Positions 1 through 5,686 are shown, counted from the stretch's first letter. The stretch: 8,888 bases of DNA from Gammaproteobacteria bacterium (GCA_027484495.1 JAIXSW010000368.1:1-8888), one strand, 5' to 3'. Numbers and translations: made by a program. Notes: generated from the letters alone by a model not told the origin.

Positions 1-456
1 AACGCGTTACTCGAATCGAACCGGCGCAATGCGATTCATTTGCTGAAACAGCAGTTTTTCCAGCAACAGCAAGTTGACCCGTTTGAACATTTCAGCCTCG
101 AAGGCATGCTGGCTGAAGTGGTGATTTACCGTGTGATCTGTGGTCACAGCAAAGTCAGACAGGATTTAAAACAACGCATCCGTCAAACCGACATGCAGGA
201 TCGCTGGTTCAGTACTGACTATCTGCTATTGCAGACCGAGGCAGCACTGGCGGAATTGCCGGCAGGCATCGCCGACGCCATTCGGGCGGACATCGGTCAG
301 AACTTTGCGCCTGCGATGCTAAAAACGCTGCAGTTTGCGGCAAAATACCGCGAAAAAGCGCTGGCACAAGCGTCACCAGAACAACTGGATGCCTTTGAGC
401 ACAAACAAGGCATGCTAAATCCGTTATTAGGCTGGCCACAATATATTGAGATGTGA
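1..456 (+). CDS. Hypothetical protein, 5'-truncated at window edge
   Basis: The reading frame is open from the first base to a TGA at 454-456, giving 151 residues of the C-terminal part; the true start lies outside the window. A TTG at 40 could be proposed as a start, but the frame continues upstream with normal-looking codons (NALLESNRRNAIHLL), so truncation is more likely. The protein appears soluble and mostly helical, with no membrane segment. It has a Gln-rich patch soon after the start of the visible part (KQQFFQQQQ) and charged helices such as KVRQDLKQRIRQ. It ends in GWPQYIEM. I do not recognise the family and assign no function. The next gene is 330 bases away across a repeat cluster, so it is probably not co-transcribed with it. 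That the frame is coding is fairly sure; identity is unknown. Confidence 0.75.
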   Translation, partial: NALLESNRRNAIHLLKQQFFQQQQVDPFEHFSLEGMLAEVVIYRVICGHSKVRQDLKQRIRQTDMQDRWFSTDYLLLQTEAALAELPAGIADAIRADIGQNFAPAMLKTLQFAAKYREKALAQASPEQLDAFEHKQGMLNPLLGWPQYIEM

Positions 457-507
457 TCGGCGGCGTTAAAGCTGGTTTGTGGCAAAACGGACATTTTAAA
501 TCGTCAT

Positions 508-534
508 GTACGGCGAGACTTCGCTCGCCGGTAC
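508..534. repeat. Intergenic hairpin repeat (GGCGAG/CTCGCC)
   Basis: CGGCGAG at 511-517 pairs perfectly with CTCGCCG at 524-530 around a 6-nt loop, and GTA 508-510 can pair with TAC 532-534 across a one-base bulge. Read on the - strand, it has the form GTAC, stem, GCGAAGT loop region, stem. That is the style of the small dispersed repeats common between genes in many gammaproteobacteria. It is not followed by a T-run, so it is not a classical terminator. Repeat status cannot be proved from one copy here. Confidence 0.55.
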
Positions 535-628
535 CTACTGCCCCGATTTGAGTGTAGTTAGGGTCAGCGCAGCCCGCTGGGCGTCACACGATTGTGGTCA
601 CTCGAAATCCGCGTATTCCACAGATAGC

Positions 629-653
629 GGGCGACCACAAGGGTCGCCCCTAC
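629..653. repeat. Intergenic hairpin repeat (GGGCGACC/GGTCGCCC)
   Basis: GGGCGACC at 629-636 and GGTCGCCC at 642-649 form a perfect 8-bp stem with a 5-nt loop (ACAAG). On the - strand the element reads GTAGGGGCGACC, CTTGT, GGTCGCCC. The GTAGGG prefix is shared with the repeats near 4671 and 4785. This type of GTAGGGGCGACC hairpin is a very widespread dispersed intergenic sequence in bacterial genomes. There is no U-tract, so a mobile or REP-like repeat is a better reading than a terminator. Confidence 0.65.
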
Positions 654-786
654 AGGTTTATATATTTCTGCAATTCGTTCATTTCCCCCTGCCGTACCCG
701 CGGCAAATTTTTGCCACCTGTGGCTGAAAAACCAACAAAACTGAGATACACTCACAGAGTTTTTCCGCCCACAGCAGGAGACCATC

Positions 787-1647
787 ATGGTCAGCGCAAT
801 CACCGGTAACAATCAGGCCGTCACTCAGACGCAAGCAAGCTCTACGACGACTGCCACCGCAGCCACTCCTGTCAAAACTGCCAGCTCTGAAAGCAGTACC
901 AGCACCAACAAAAGTACACGCAGCACTGAGGCTGAACGATACACCGCGGTACAACAAAACCTCGCTAACAGCAAAACAGCGGTCAGTGCCGCCACGACCG
1001 CCAATAAAGAGATCGATGGCCAGCTGAAACAAGTGCGCGATATCGCGACAAAATTAGCTGACGAAAAAATTACCGGCAAAGATCGGGAAAAACTGCAGGC
1101 CGATTACACCAAAGCGCGTGACAGTATTATTGCCAGCCAGGACAAAGCCACGGTCAAATCCGGCACTGGCAACAACGCAACCAAAACCAATCTGCTGACC
1201 GATGCGAAAAATCAGACCGTTTCAACCAATACCCGCGGCGGCGAACTGGAAGTTGCCAGCAGCAAGTCAGCCAAGGCACTGGGCCTGCCGGAAAAAATCG
1301 GCTCGGCCGCAGACGCCAAAGCACTACTTAGCGCTGACGACAAAAAAGCCGGCTCTCTCGCCAATGCGGAAAAAACCACGCAAGACACCACGGCACGACT
1401 GAAAAAAGCCGATGCAGACGTCAGCAAACGTCTGGAAACTGCCAGTCTGGCCGCCAAAGCGGCGCAGCGATTGGAAACGGCTAAAACCGGTAACAACCGC
1501 ACTTTGTCTGCCGACGAAGAAGAAAAGCGCAATCAGGCCATCGAGCAAGCCAAACAGGCGCGTGAACAAATCAAAACCCAGTTCAGCGGTTTGTCACAAA
1601 ACAGTGGCAATAAAAACGTTAATTCATTGTCAGCCCTGTTCAGCTGA
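787..1647 (+). CDS. Flagellin-core-like protein without standard D0 head
   Basis: The product has 286 residues. The start is supported by AGGAG at 776-780, 6 nt before ATG. Residues 1-50 are a Thr/Ser/Ala-rich, probably disordered segment. Residues about 50-120 form a helix with the spacing of a flagellin D1 helix: NLANSKTAVSAA, then LKQVRDIATKLAD, then DREKLQADYTKARDSI. NLL at 135-137 and a GGELEV/LGL stretch at 151-167 follow, also typical of flagellin cores. Residues 185-265 are a Lys/Ala-rich coiled coil, and the C-terminus NKNVNSLSALFS resembles a flagellin end. The usual flagellin N-terminus (MAxxINTN..., with RLSSG) is absent. There is no Cys, no Trp, no Sec signal and no membrane segment. 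The FlaF-family gene 83 bases downstream strongly supports a flagellin-related role. It could be a minor filament protein, a secreted substrate of a flagellar-type export system, or an unrelated coiled-coil protein. The gene call is firm; the flagellin relation is an inference from pattern and context. Confidence 0.7.
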   Translation: MVSAITGNNQAVTQTQASSTTTATAATPVKTASSESSTSTNKSTRSTEAERYTAVQQNLANSKTAVSAATTANKEIDGQLKQVRDIATKLADEKITGKDREKLQADYTKARDSIIASQDKATVKSGTGNNATKTNLLTDAKNQTVSTNTRGGELEVASSKSAKALGLPEKIGSAADAKALLSADDKKAGSLANAEKTTQDTTARLKKADADVSKRLETASLAAKAAQRLETAKTGNNRTLSADEEEKRNQAIEQAKQAREQIKTQFSGLSQNSGNKNVNSLSALFS

Positions 1648-1663
1648 ACAGCAGATAACTGTT
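1636..1663 (+). promoter_or_regulatory. 16-bp palindrome over stop codon, with alternative hairpin
   Basis: CTGTTCAGCTGAACAG (1636-1651) is a perfect palindrome containing the TGA stop (1645-1647) of the flagellin-like gene. A further CTGTT at 1659-1663 can pair with the same AACAG (1647-1651), so two mutually exclusive RNA hairpins are possible between this gene and the FlaF-family gene. The outer bases also fit the LexA core CTGT-N8-ACAG, although the centre is not AT-rich as in good LexA sites. Function is unproven; it might set relative expression of the two genes or be chance. Confidence 0.35.
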
Positions 1664-1730
1664 GGCAGGCCGCGTGATTGTCGCCGTCTGCCGGCAGGCA
1701 ATTCCGGGCCTTGATTCAAGAAGTACGCTG

Positions 1731-2075
1731 ATGAATAAAGCCATCCATTTGTACCAGCAAACCAGACAGTTGACGACGCACAGTAAACTGCTGGACGCGC
1801 AGGTGCTGGCGCAAATTTGTTATGCGCTGGAACGGGCGATAGAGCACGCTGATCCCTATGCACTTATTCAGGTTTGTGGCGACTGCCGGCTGGTTTGGGT
1901 GACCATTCGCGGTCTGATGCTCGATGACAGTCATCCCTACCCGCTGGCGCTGAAACAAAATCTGTTGGAACTGGCCGAGACCGTGCTGCATGAGCTGCAA
2001 CAAGAGCCGGCCGACGCAGATCTGCAGCTGGTGCTGCAAATCAGTCAGGAACTGGTTGCCGGCTTACAAAGCTGA
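1731..2075 (+). CDS. flaF: FlaF-family flagellin regulator/chaperone-like protein
   Basis: The product has 114 residues, close to the usual FlaF length of roughly 115-125. The FlaF pattern can be followed throughout: an N-terminal tyrosine helix (IHLYQQTRQL), a LDAQVLAQICYALERA helix at 21-36, the core CRLVWVTIRGLMLDD at 52-66 (equivalent to the NRKLWTIF...D of FlaF), the Pro turn HPYPLALKQNLLEL at 68-81, and the terminal helix LVLQISQELVAGL at 100-112. In Caulobacter and other alphaproteobacteria FlaF is a cytoplasmic protein needed for flagellin synthesis or secretion, and its gene lies beside flagellin genes. Here it follows a flagellin-like gene. ATG 1731 is preferred over an in-frame TTG at 1662, because the family begins at the helix after 1731 and the extra 23 residues look non-coding. 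The Shine-Dalgarno is weak (AAGAAG about 8 nt upstream), which suggests low or coupled translation. Family call by pattern only. Confidence 0.75.
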   Translation: MNKAIHLYQQTRQLTTHSKLLDAQVLAQICYALERAIEHADPYALIQVCGDCRLVWVTIRGLMLDDSHPYPLALKQNLLELAETVLHELQQEPADADLQLVLQISQELVAGLQS

Positions 2076-2160
2076 CCACAACAAAGACGCGCCGCCCCTG
2101 GCCTTGTCCGCCGCAATATTTAGCCTGATGGTCGTCCCAGATGAAACTCCGCAGCCTGAT

Positions 2161-2179
2161 TGATATCATAATCATTCAC
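2161..2179 (+). promoter_or_regulatory. Possible -10 element / weak Fur-like site upstream of FAD oxidase
   Basis: The AT-rich patch TGATATCATAATCATT lies just before the oxidase gene. CATAAT at 2167-2172 could be a -10 hexamer, about 30 nt from the start codon, but no good -35 is found at the right distance. By eye, ATAATCATT (2168-2176) matches nine consecutive bases of the classical Fur box, with about 12 of 19 matches overall. This is suggestive only. The remaining 2076-2160 sequence shows no gene or terminator. Confidence 0.25.
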
Positions 2180-2192
2180 AACTGCAACCTGT

Positions 2193-2198
2193 GGAGAG
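2193..2198 (+). promoter_or_regulatory. Ribosome binding site that selects the TTG start at 2203
   Basis: GGAGAG lies 6 nt (counted from GGAG) before TTG at 2203. An upstream in-frame GTG at 2191 has no Shine-Dalgarno and would place this purine-rich motif inside the coding sequence. Starting at 2203 also puts the twin-arginine motif directly at the N-terminus (MQRRQFLTL). Confidence 0.65.
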
Positions 2199-2202
2199 TC
2201 GT

Positions 2203-3726
2203 TTGCAACGTCGCCAATTCTTAACGTTATGGGGCCTATCGCTGCCACTAGTCAGTAGTTGTGCCGCCCGTCTGCCGGCATTTCCTGCTCCATCCGCTGG
2301 CCCGGCATTGCCGGAAGCCTCTGACTGGCAACAATTTCAGCAGCAGCTGCACGGCCAGTTACTTGGTCATGATCACGACGAATTTGTCTGGCGCGCTAAA
2401 AGTGCCAATAGCAGATTTGACCAGCAAGTGCCCGCAGTGATAGTGCGGGCCGCCAGCAGCGCCGATGTGCAGCTCACTTTGCAGTTTGTCCGCCGTTTTA
2501 ATTTGCCTTTTGCGATCCGCGGCGGCGGCCATAGTTATACCGGCTTGTCCGGCACGGCCGGCTTGTTACTCGACCTGGGACTGCTGCAGCAGATCCATTA
2601 TGCCGATGGTCAGGCGCGCATCGGGGCCGGCGCCAAGCTGGGTGATGTCTATGCAGCATTAGGCGTATACCAACAGTCCATTCCAGCCGGTAGCTGCGCC
2701 AGTGTTGGTATCGCCGGCCTGATGCAAGGCGGCGGTCTGGGGATCGCCGATCGCATGCATGGCCTGACCTGTGATGCATTGCTGGAGGCAGAAATAGTGA
2801 CTGCTGACGGTCAGTTGCTGCGCTGTAACGCCAACCAGCACGCCGACTTGTTCTGGGCTCTGCGCGGCGGCGGCGGTGGCCAGTTGGGCGTGCTGACCGA
2901 ACTGAGCTTTCGTACTTTTCCGACAGCAACCGTGCGCAACTATATCGGTCGTTACCCACTGACAAATGGCGAGCAGGTACTGACCGAATGGCAACGCTGG
3001 GCCACGCAGTTGCCGGACACGGTTTGGACGCAGCTGGCCATCTGGGTCAATGGCGACAGTAAAGATGCAGCGGAAATTCAAATCCGTTGTTGCGGCATCG
3101 GCCATCAGGCTGATGTAACACAAGCCTGGCAGCAGCTGGAAAACCGTCTGAGCGGTCTGTGGGGCGACGTCGATATGCAGGACCACTTATATCTGGATTT
3201 TATGCTCAGCGACTGCAAAGGTCTGGATAGCAATCAGTGTAAATTGCCGAGCCAACACGACGCAGGCAAACTTAAACGGGTCGCGATGGCAGGCAGCTCC
3301 GACATGTTCAACAAAATTCTGCCGGCAGCGGGCTGCCAGGCGCTACTCAGTGCGATGCGCAAGCGGGCGCAACAAGGCCAGATCGGTGCCGTTCTGCTCA
3401 CGCTGATGGGCGGCGCTATCGCAGCGAAGCCACGCGATTTTAATGCCTTCGCCCACCGCCATGCGCTGTTTAGCGCGCAATACCTGAGCATTCATCCGGA
3501 ACACAGCGATGAGTCGCTGCTGGCAAAAAGTGCGGCCTGGTGTCATCAGATGCGCTACCAGATGCGGCGCTGGAGCAGCGGTGGCGCTTATCTGAATTAT
3601 ACTGACGGCCTGATCAAACATCCGGCCATCGCCTATTACGCCGGCCACTATGCCCGGTTGCAACAAATCAAACGCCAATATGACCCGCAAGGCTTGTTCC
3701 GCCAGCGCCAAGGCATTAAAGTCTGA
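2203..3726 (+). CDS. Exported FAD-dependent oxidase, berberine-bridge (BBE) type
   Basis: The product is 507 residues from TTG 2203. The N-terminus MQRRQFLTLWG fits a twin-arginine (Tat) signal, and V-S-S-C ending at C20 fits a lipobox, so a folded, FAD-loaded, membrane-anchored lipoprotein on the outer side of the inner membrane, or on the outer membrane, is predicted. The PCMH-type FAD domain spans roughly 75-250. RGGGHSYTG carries the histidine (H110) and AGSCASVGIAG the cysteine (C165) that, in bicovalent flavoenzymes such as gluco-oligosaccharide oxidase and BBE, bind FAD through two bonds. LMQGGGLGI and WALRGGGGGQLGVLTE complete the nucleotide site. The C-terminal BBE segment is intact: GGAYLNYTD (Y463, N465, D468), then YYAGHYARLQQIKRQYDPQGLF. 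Relatives oxidise sugar C1 hydroxyls or other alcohols and give hydrogen peroxide. The lactonase-type gene 36 bases downstream favours a sugar or lactol substrate, but this is inferred. Family call is very secure; substrate unknown. Confidence 0.92.
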   Translation: MQRRQFLTLWGLSLPLVSSCAARLPAFPAPSAGPALPEASDWQQFQQQLHGQLLGHDHDEFVWRAKSANSRFDQQVPAVIVRAASSADVQLTLQFVRRFNLPFAIRGGGHSYTGLSGTAGLLLDLGLLQQIHYADGQARIGAGAKLGDVYAALGVYQQSIPAGSCASVGIAGLMQGGGLGIADRMHGLTCDALLEAEIVTADGQLLRCNANQHADLFWALRGGGGGQLGVLTELSFRTFPTATVRNYIGRYPLTNGEQVLTEWQRWATQLPDTVWTQLAIWVNGDSKDAAEIQIRCCGIGHQADVTQAWQQLENRLSGLWGDVDMQDHLYLDFMLSDCKGLDSNQCKLPSQHDAGKLKRVAMAGSSDMFNKILPAAGCQALLSAMRKRAQQGQIGAVLLTLMGGAIAAKPRDFNAFAHRHALFSAQYLSIHPEHSDESLLAKSAAWCHQMRYQMRRWSSGGAYLNYTDGLIKHPAIAYYAGHYARLQQIKRQYDPQGLFRQRQGIKV

Positions 3727-3762
3727 ATTGTTAGTTCATAACATTAATTATGGAGATAATCA

Positions 3763-4626
3763 GTGCAGAATAAACTTACTGTCGCCGGCCTCGGCCTGCT
3801 GCTGAGCGCCTGTAGTGCCTGTGCTGCGGCCCCAGACAGCCAAATTTTTGTCCCCGCCGGTACTTTTCATGGCGAAGTGGAAGGCCCGGATACCGACAAG
3901 GCCGGCAACCTGTACGCGGTGAACTTTGGTGGTGCGGGCGATGAACACAAAGGCACTATTGGCAAAGTAACACCGCAGGGCGCAGCCAGCTTGCACTTGC
4001 GCTTACCGGCCGGTAGCACCGGCAATGGCATTCAAATCGATGCGCAAGGTGTGATGTGGATCGCCGACTATACCGGCCATCAGATTTGGCGGTATGCCAA
4101 CGGCGCGTTAAGTTCATTTGTGCATGAACCCAAGATGCACCAACCCAATGATCTGGCGCTGACTAAGGCCGGCGTGATTTTCGCCAGCGATCCGGACTGG
4201 AAAAATAACCGCGGCCAGTTGTGGCGCATCAGTGCCGACGGCAAAGCCCGGCTGATTGACCAGACCGGTACCAGCAACGGTGTAGAGGTCAGCCCGGACC
4301 AACGCTGGTTGTATGTCAACGAAAGCGCACAGCGTAAAGTCTGGGCTTATCCGCTGAATGAACAGCTGGAAACCGGTACGAAAAAATTACTGATTGAATT
4401 TTCTGATTTTGGCCTCGACGGCATGCGCTGTGACAGTAAAGGCAATCTGTATGTCGCCCGTTATGGTAAAGGTACTGTGGTTAAACTCAGCCCGGCCGGT
4501 GCTGTGTTAAAAGAATTCAGCCTGCATGGCCAGTTTCCGACCAATGTGGCGTTATCACCTGACGAACGCTTTCTTTACGTGACGATGCAACGCGACGGCA
4601 GTATCGAGCGCATCGCGCTGCGCTAG
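3763..4626 (+). CDS. SMP-30/gluconolactonase-family lipoprotein
   Basis: The product has 287 residues and starts at GTG 3763 with GGAG at 3752-3755, 7 nt upstream. The N-terminus is a hydrophobic signal with lipobox L-S-A-C (C17), so export and lipid anchoring are predicted; a second Cys at 20 is nearby. The rest is a six-bladed beta-propeller of the SGL family with recurring motifs: GPDTDKAGNLYAVNF, NGIQIDAQGVMWIAD, QPNDLAL, SNGVEVSPDQRWLYVNES, LDGMRCDSKGNLYVARYG and PTNVALSPDERFLYVT. The residues that bind the catalytic metal in SMP-30 proteins appear to be present: Glu in VEGP (E40), Asn in SNGVEV (N172) and Asp in LDGM (D219). Family members hydrolyse aldonolactones or related esters using a divalent metal. 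It is likely co-transcribed with the oxidase upstream and could open the lactone made by that enzyme. Other hydrolase roles of the family remain possible. Confidence 0.88.
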   Translation: MQNKLTVAGLGLLLSACSACAAAPDSQIFVPAGTFHGEVEGPDTDKAGNLYAVNFGGAGDEHKGTIGKVTPQGAASLHLRLPAGSTGNGIQIDAQGVMWIADYTGHQIWRYANGALSSFVHEPKMHQPNDLALTKAGVIFASDPDWKNNRGQLWRISADGKARLIDQTGTSNGVEVSPDQRWLYVNESAQRKVWAYPLNEQLETGTKKLLIEFSDFGLDGMRCDSKGNLYVARYGKGTVVKLSPAGAVLKEFSLHGQFPTNVALSPDERFLYVTMQRDGSIERIALR

Positions 4627-4670
4627 TCGGCGCTACGCCTGATGACAGTGACAAATAGATAACCCAAATT

Positions 4671-4701
4671 GTAGGGTGCAATGAGCAAAGCGAATTGCAC
4701 C
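4671..4701 (+). repeat. Hairpin repeat copy 1 (GTAGGGTG family)
   Basis: The element begins GTAGGGTG. The stem GGTGCAAT (4675-4682) pairs perfectly with ATTGCACC (4694-4701), and the 11-nt loop is GAGCAAAGCGA (4683-4693). It is the same family as the copy at 4755-4785, which lies in the opposite direction with the identical loop but a different inner stem. Such GTAGGGTG...CACC hairpins are typical dispersed intergenic repeats. Confidence 0.75.
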
Positions 4702-4754
4702 TTCTTCTTCCTCATTGCCCATTAACTAAACCATTTTTGTCTGGTTTCACCAAC

Positions 4755-4785
4755 GGTGGGTTTCGCTTTGCTCTACCCACCCTAC
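4755..4785 (-). repeat. Hairpin repeat copy 2 (inverted relative to copy 1)
   Basis: On the - strand this reads GTAGGGTGGGTA, then GAGCAAAGCGA, then AACCCACC. The stem GGTGGGT (4755-4761) pairs with ACCCACC (4775-4781). The 11-nt core is identical to the loop of copy 1, and both copies begin GTAGGGTG. The outer 8 bases of the two copies (4671-4678 and 4778-4785) are perfectly complementary, so the whole 115-bp interval could also fold as one large cruciform. Confidence 0.75.
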
Positions 4786-4795
4786 TCTTCATCTA

Positions 4796-4823
4796 TTGCC
4801 GGGTATAGCATACCGCGTATCCT
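4796..4823 (+). promoter_or_regulatory. Candidate promoter/operator for the exporter operon
   Basis: TTGCCG (4796-4801) and TATCCT (4818-4823), 16 nt apart, are a weak sigma-70-like pair. A small inverted repeat GGTAT-AGC-ATACC (4802-4814) sits in the spacer, where a repressor or a MerR-type activator could bind. An alternative -35 is TTGTCA at 4837-4842, with a poor -10 near 4860. All are proposals from inspection only. Confidence 0.25.
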
Positions 4824-4944
4824 GCACTTTTACCGTTTGTCACGCTGCACTGCCGAACTTCACATCTTTTTCACGCGGTTTTTCCTGCCGTTTTAGTCTG
4901 AGCTCAGTAACTCCATTTTGTGAACCACAACAAGGAAGACTGAG

Positions 4945-5676
4945 ATGACAAACCCTGTAAGCAGTACCACACCGCAAACAACAACAGCTCCTGGCTTGAT
5001 CGGCCAAATCCTCAATACCTTATTAAACCCAGCCGCAGCGATGGCAGCAGTACCGCAACAAAGCGGCCGCCATTTCTGGTTGCTGGCTATTCAGCTACTG
5101 CTGACCACCGCCATTATTTATTGGTTTTACGCCGGCATGAGCCCGGCCTGGCTGGTCGACCAGCAACTATTGCATGCCGGTGAGCTGACTCCGGCCGAAA
5201 CCGAACAAATCCGCGCCGCGATGGCCAGCATGGCGGGTGCGACACCGATTATTGGCGCCGTGTCGGTCGCAGTAGGTAGCCTTGCGTTTACGGCCATCAC
5301 TGCGGGTTATCTGCTGTTAACCGGCAAACTGCACAAGGCGCTGAATTACGGCCAGTGGTTTGCGTTGGTGGTGTGGAGCCAGTTACCGGCTTTACTGAAT
5401 ATTCTCGGTCTGGCACTGCTGGTATTACTGGCGGACAGCCCGGATCAACCGCTGATGCTGGTGAACTACGCCTCGCTGAATCAACTGGTGTTGGATTTAC
5501 CCGTTGGCCACGCGCTCTATACCTGGGCTGAAAGCATCAATGTGTTTTTAGTCTGGCAACTGTGGATTCTGTTTGCCGGTCTGCAAAGCGCGGCAGGCTT
5601 TACTGCCAAACGCGCCGCGATTGTCGCAGGAACACCAGTGCTGCTGATCTTTGGCTTGTGGGCGCTGCTGGCCTGA
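4945..5676 (+). CDS. Yip1-family integral membrane protein (YknW-like position)
   Basis: The product has 243 residues. ATG 4945 follows AAGGA at 4932-4936. A hydrophilic Thr/Pro-rich N-terminus of about 15 residues leads into LIGQILNTLLNPAAAMAAV, the amphipathic segment typical of bacterial Yip1 proteins. About five membrane helices follow, near 44-64, 100-127, 138-163, 197-214 and 224-242. LNYGQWFALVVWSQLPALL is the characteristic loop/helix of this family. The stop is 10 bases before the adaptor gene, so this is the first gene of the operon. In Bacillus the Yip1-type protein YknW occupies the same place beside YknXYZ and is thought to help assemble that exporter. A similar assembly role is inferred here from gene order; the biochemical activity of bacterial Yip1 proteins is poorly known. 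Confidence 0.8.
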   Translation: MTNPVSSTTPQTTTAPGLIGQILNTLLNPAAAMAAVPQQSGRHFWLLAIQLLLTTAIIYWFYAGMSPAWLVDQQLLHAGELTPAETEQIRAAMASMAGATPIIGAVSVAVGSLAFTAITAGYLLLTGKLHKALNYGQWFALVVWSQLPALLNILGLALLVLLADSPDQPLMLVNYASLNQLVLDLPVGHALYTWAESINVFLVWQLWILFAGLQSAAGFTAKRAAIVAGTPVLLIFGLWALLA

Positions 5677-5686
5677 GGATAATCCA

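Larger units (their letters stand above)
457..786. other. Gene-free region with repeat cluster and 5' leader
   Basis: No credible gene is seen in this stretch. Positions about 506-653 are a cluster of short inverted repeats, two of them listed separately. Between them, 561-582 contains a weaker hairpin (CAGC at 565-568 with GCTG at 576-579) in a GTTAGGGTCAGCGCAGC context that resembles the same style of dispersed repeat. From about 654 to 786 lies the likely leader of the downstream gene, including a near-palindrome GGCAAATTTTTGCC at 702-715 immediately followed by GCCACCTGTGGC at 713-724. These could be regulatory, but I see no convincing sigma-70, sigma-28 or sigma-54 promoter. Two short open frames on the + strand here run straight through the repeats and are not believed. 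Confidence 0.6.
4627..4944. other. Gene-free region with inverted repeat pair and promoter for exporter operon
   Basis: No credible coding frame is seen. Positions 4671-4785 hold two inverted copies of one hairpin repeat, listed separately, separated by a pyrimidine-rich, AT-richer spacer. The remaining 160 bases before the Yip1-family gene probably hold the promoter. A perfect 10-bp palindrome CTGAGCTCAG at 4898-4907 lies 37 bases before the start codon and could be an operator. There is no clear Rho-independent terminator after the lactonase gene, though the hairpin at 4675-4701 followed by a C/T-rich run might act as a weak one. Confidence 0.6.

Noticed and set aside
654..786. Sigma-28 or sigma-54 flagellar promoter before the flagellin-like gene
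   Set aside because: No GCCGATAA-type or GG-N10-GC-type pair was found at suitable spacing.
506..809. Two overlapping small + strand frames in the repeat region
   Set aside because: They translate hairpin repeats, have no ribosome binding site, and one runs into the flagellin-like gene in another frame.
679..1569. Several - strand frames opposite the flagellin-like gene
   Set aside because: The Ala/Thr/Lys-rich codons of the real gene leave few stops on the other strand; the antisense proteins are Ser/Arg/Val-rich nonsense without family features.
1662..1730. Upstream TTG start extending the FlaF-family protein by 23 residues
   Set aside because: The extension has no family similarity, no ribosome binding site and runs through small palindromes; ATG 1731 fits the family start.
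2191..2202. GTG start for the FAD oxidase
   Set aside because: It lacks a Shine-Dalgarno, while GGAGAG is correctly placed for TTG 2203, which also puts the Tat motif at the N-terminus.
4671..4710. Rho-independent terminator after the lactonase gene
   Set aside because: The stem has an 11-nt loop and is followed by a mixed C/T run, not a U-tract; the repeat family explanation fits better.
5651..5686. ATG start of the adaptor protein inside the Yip1 gene
   Set aside because: ATG 5687 has a good AGGA site and gives a normal short cytoplasmic tail before the membrane anchor.
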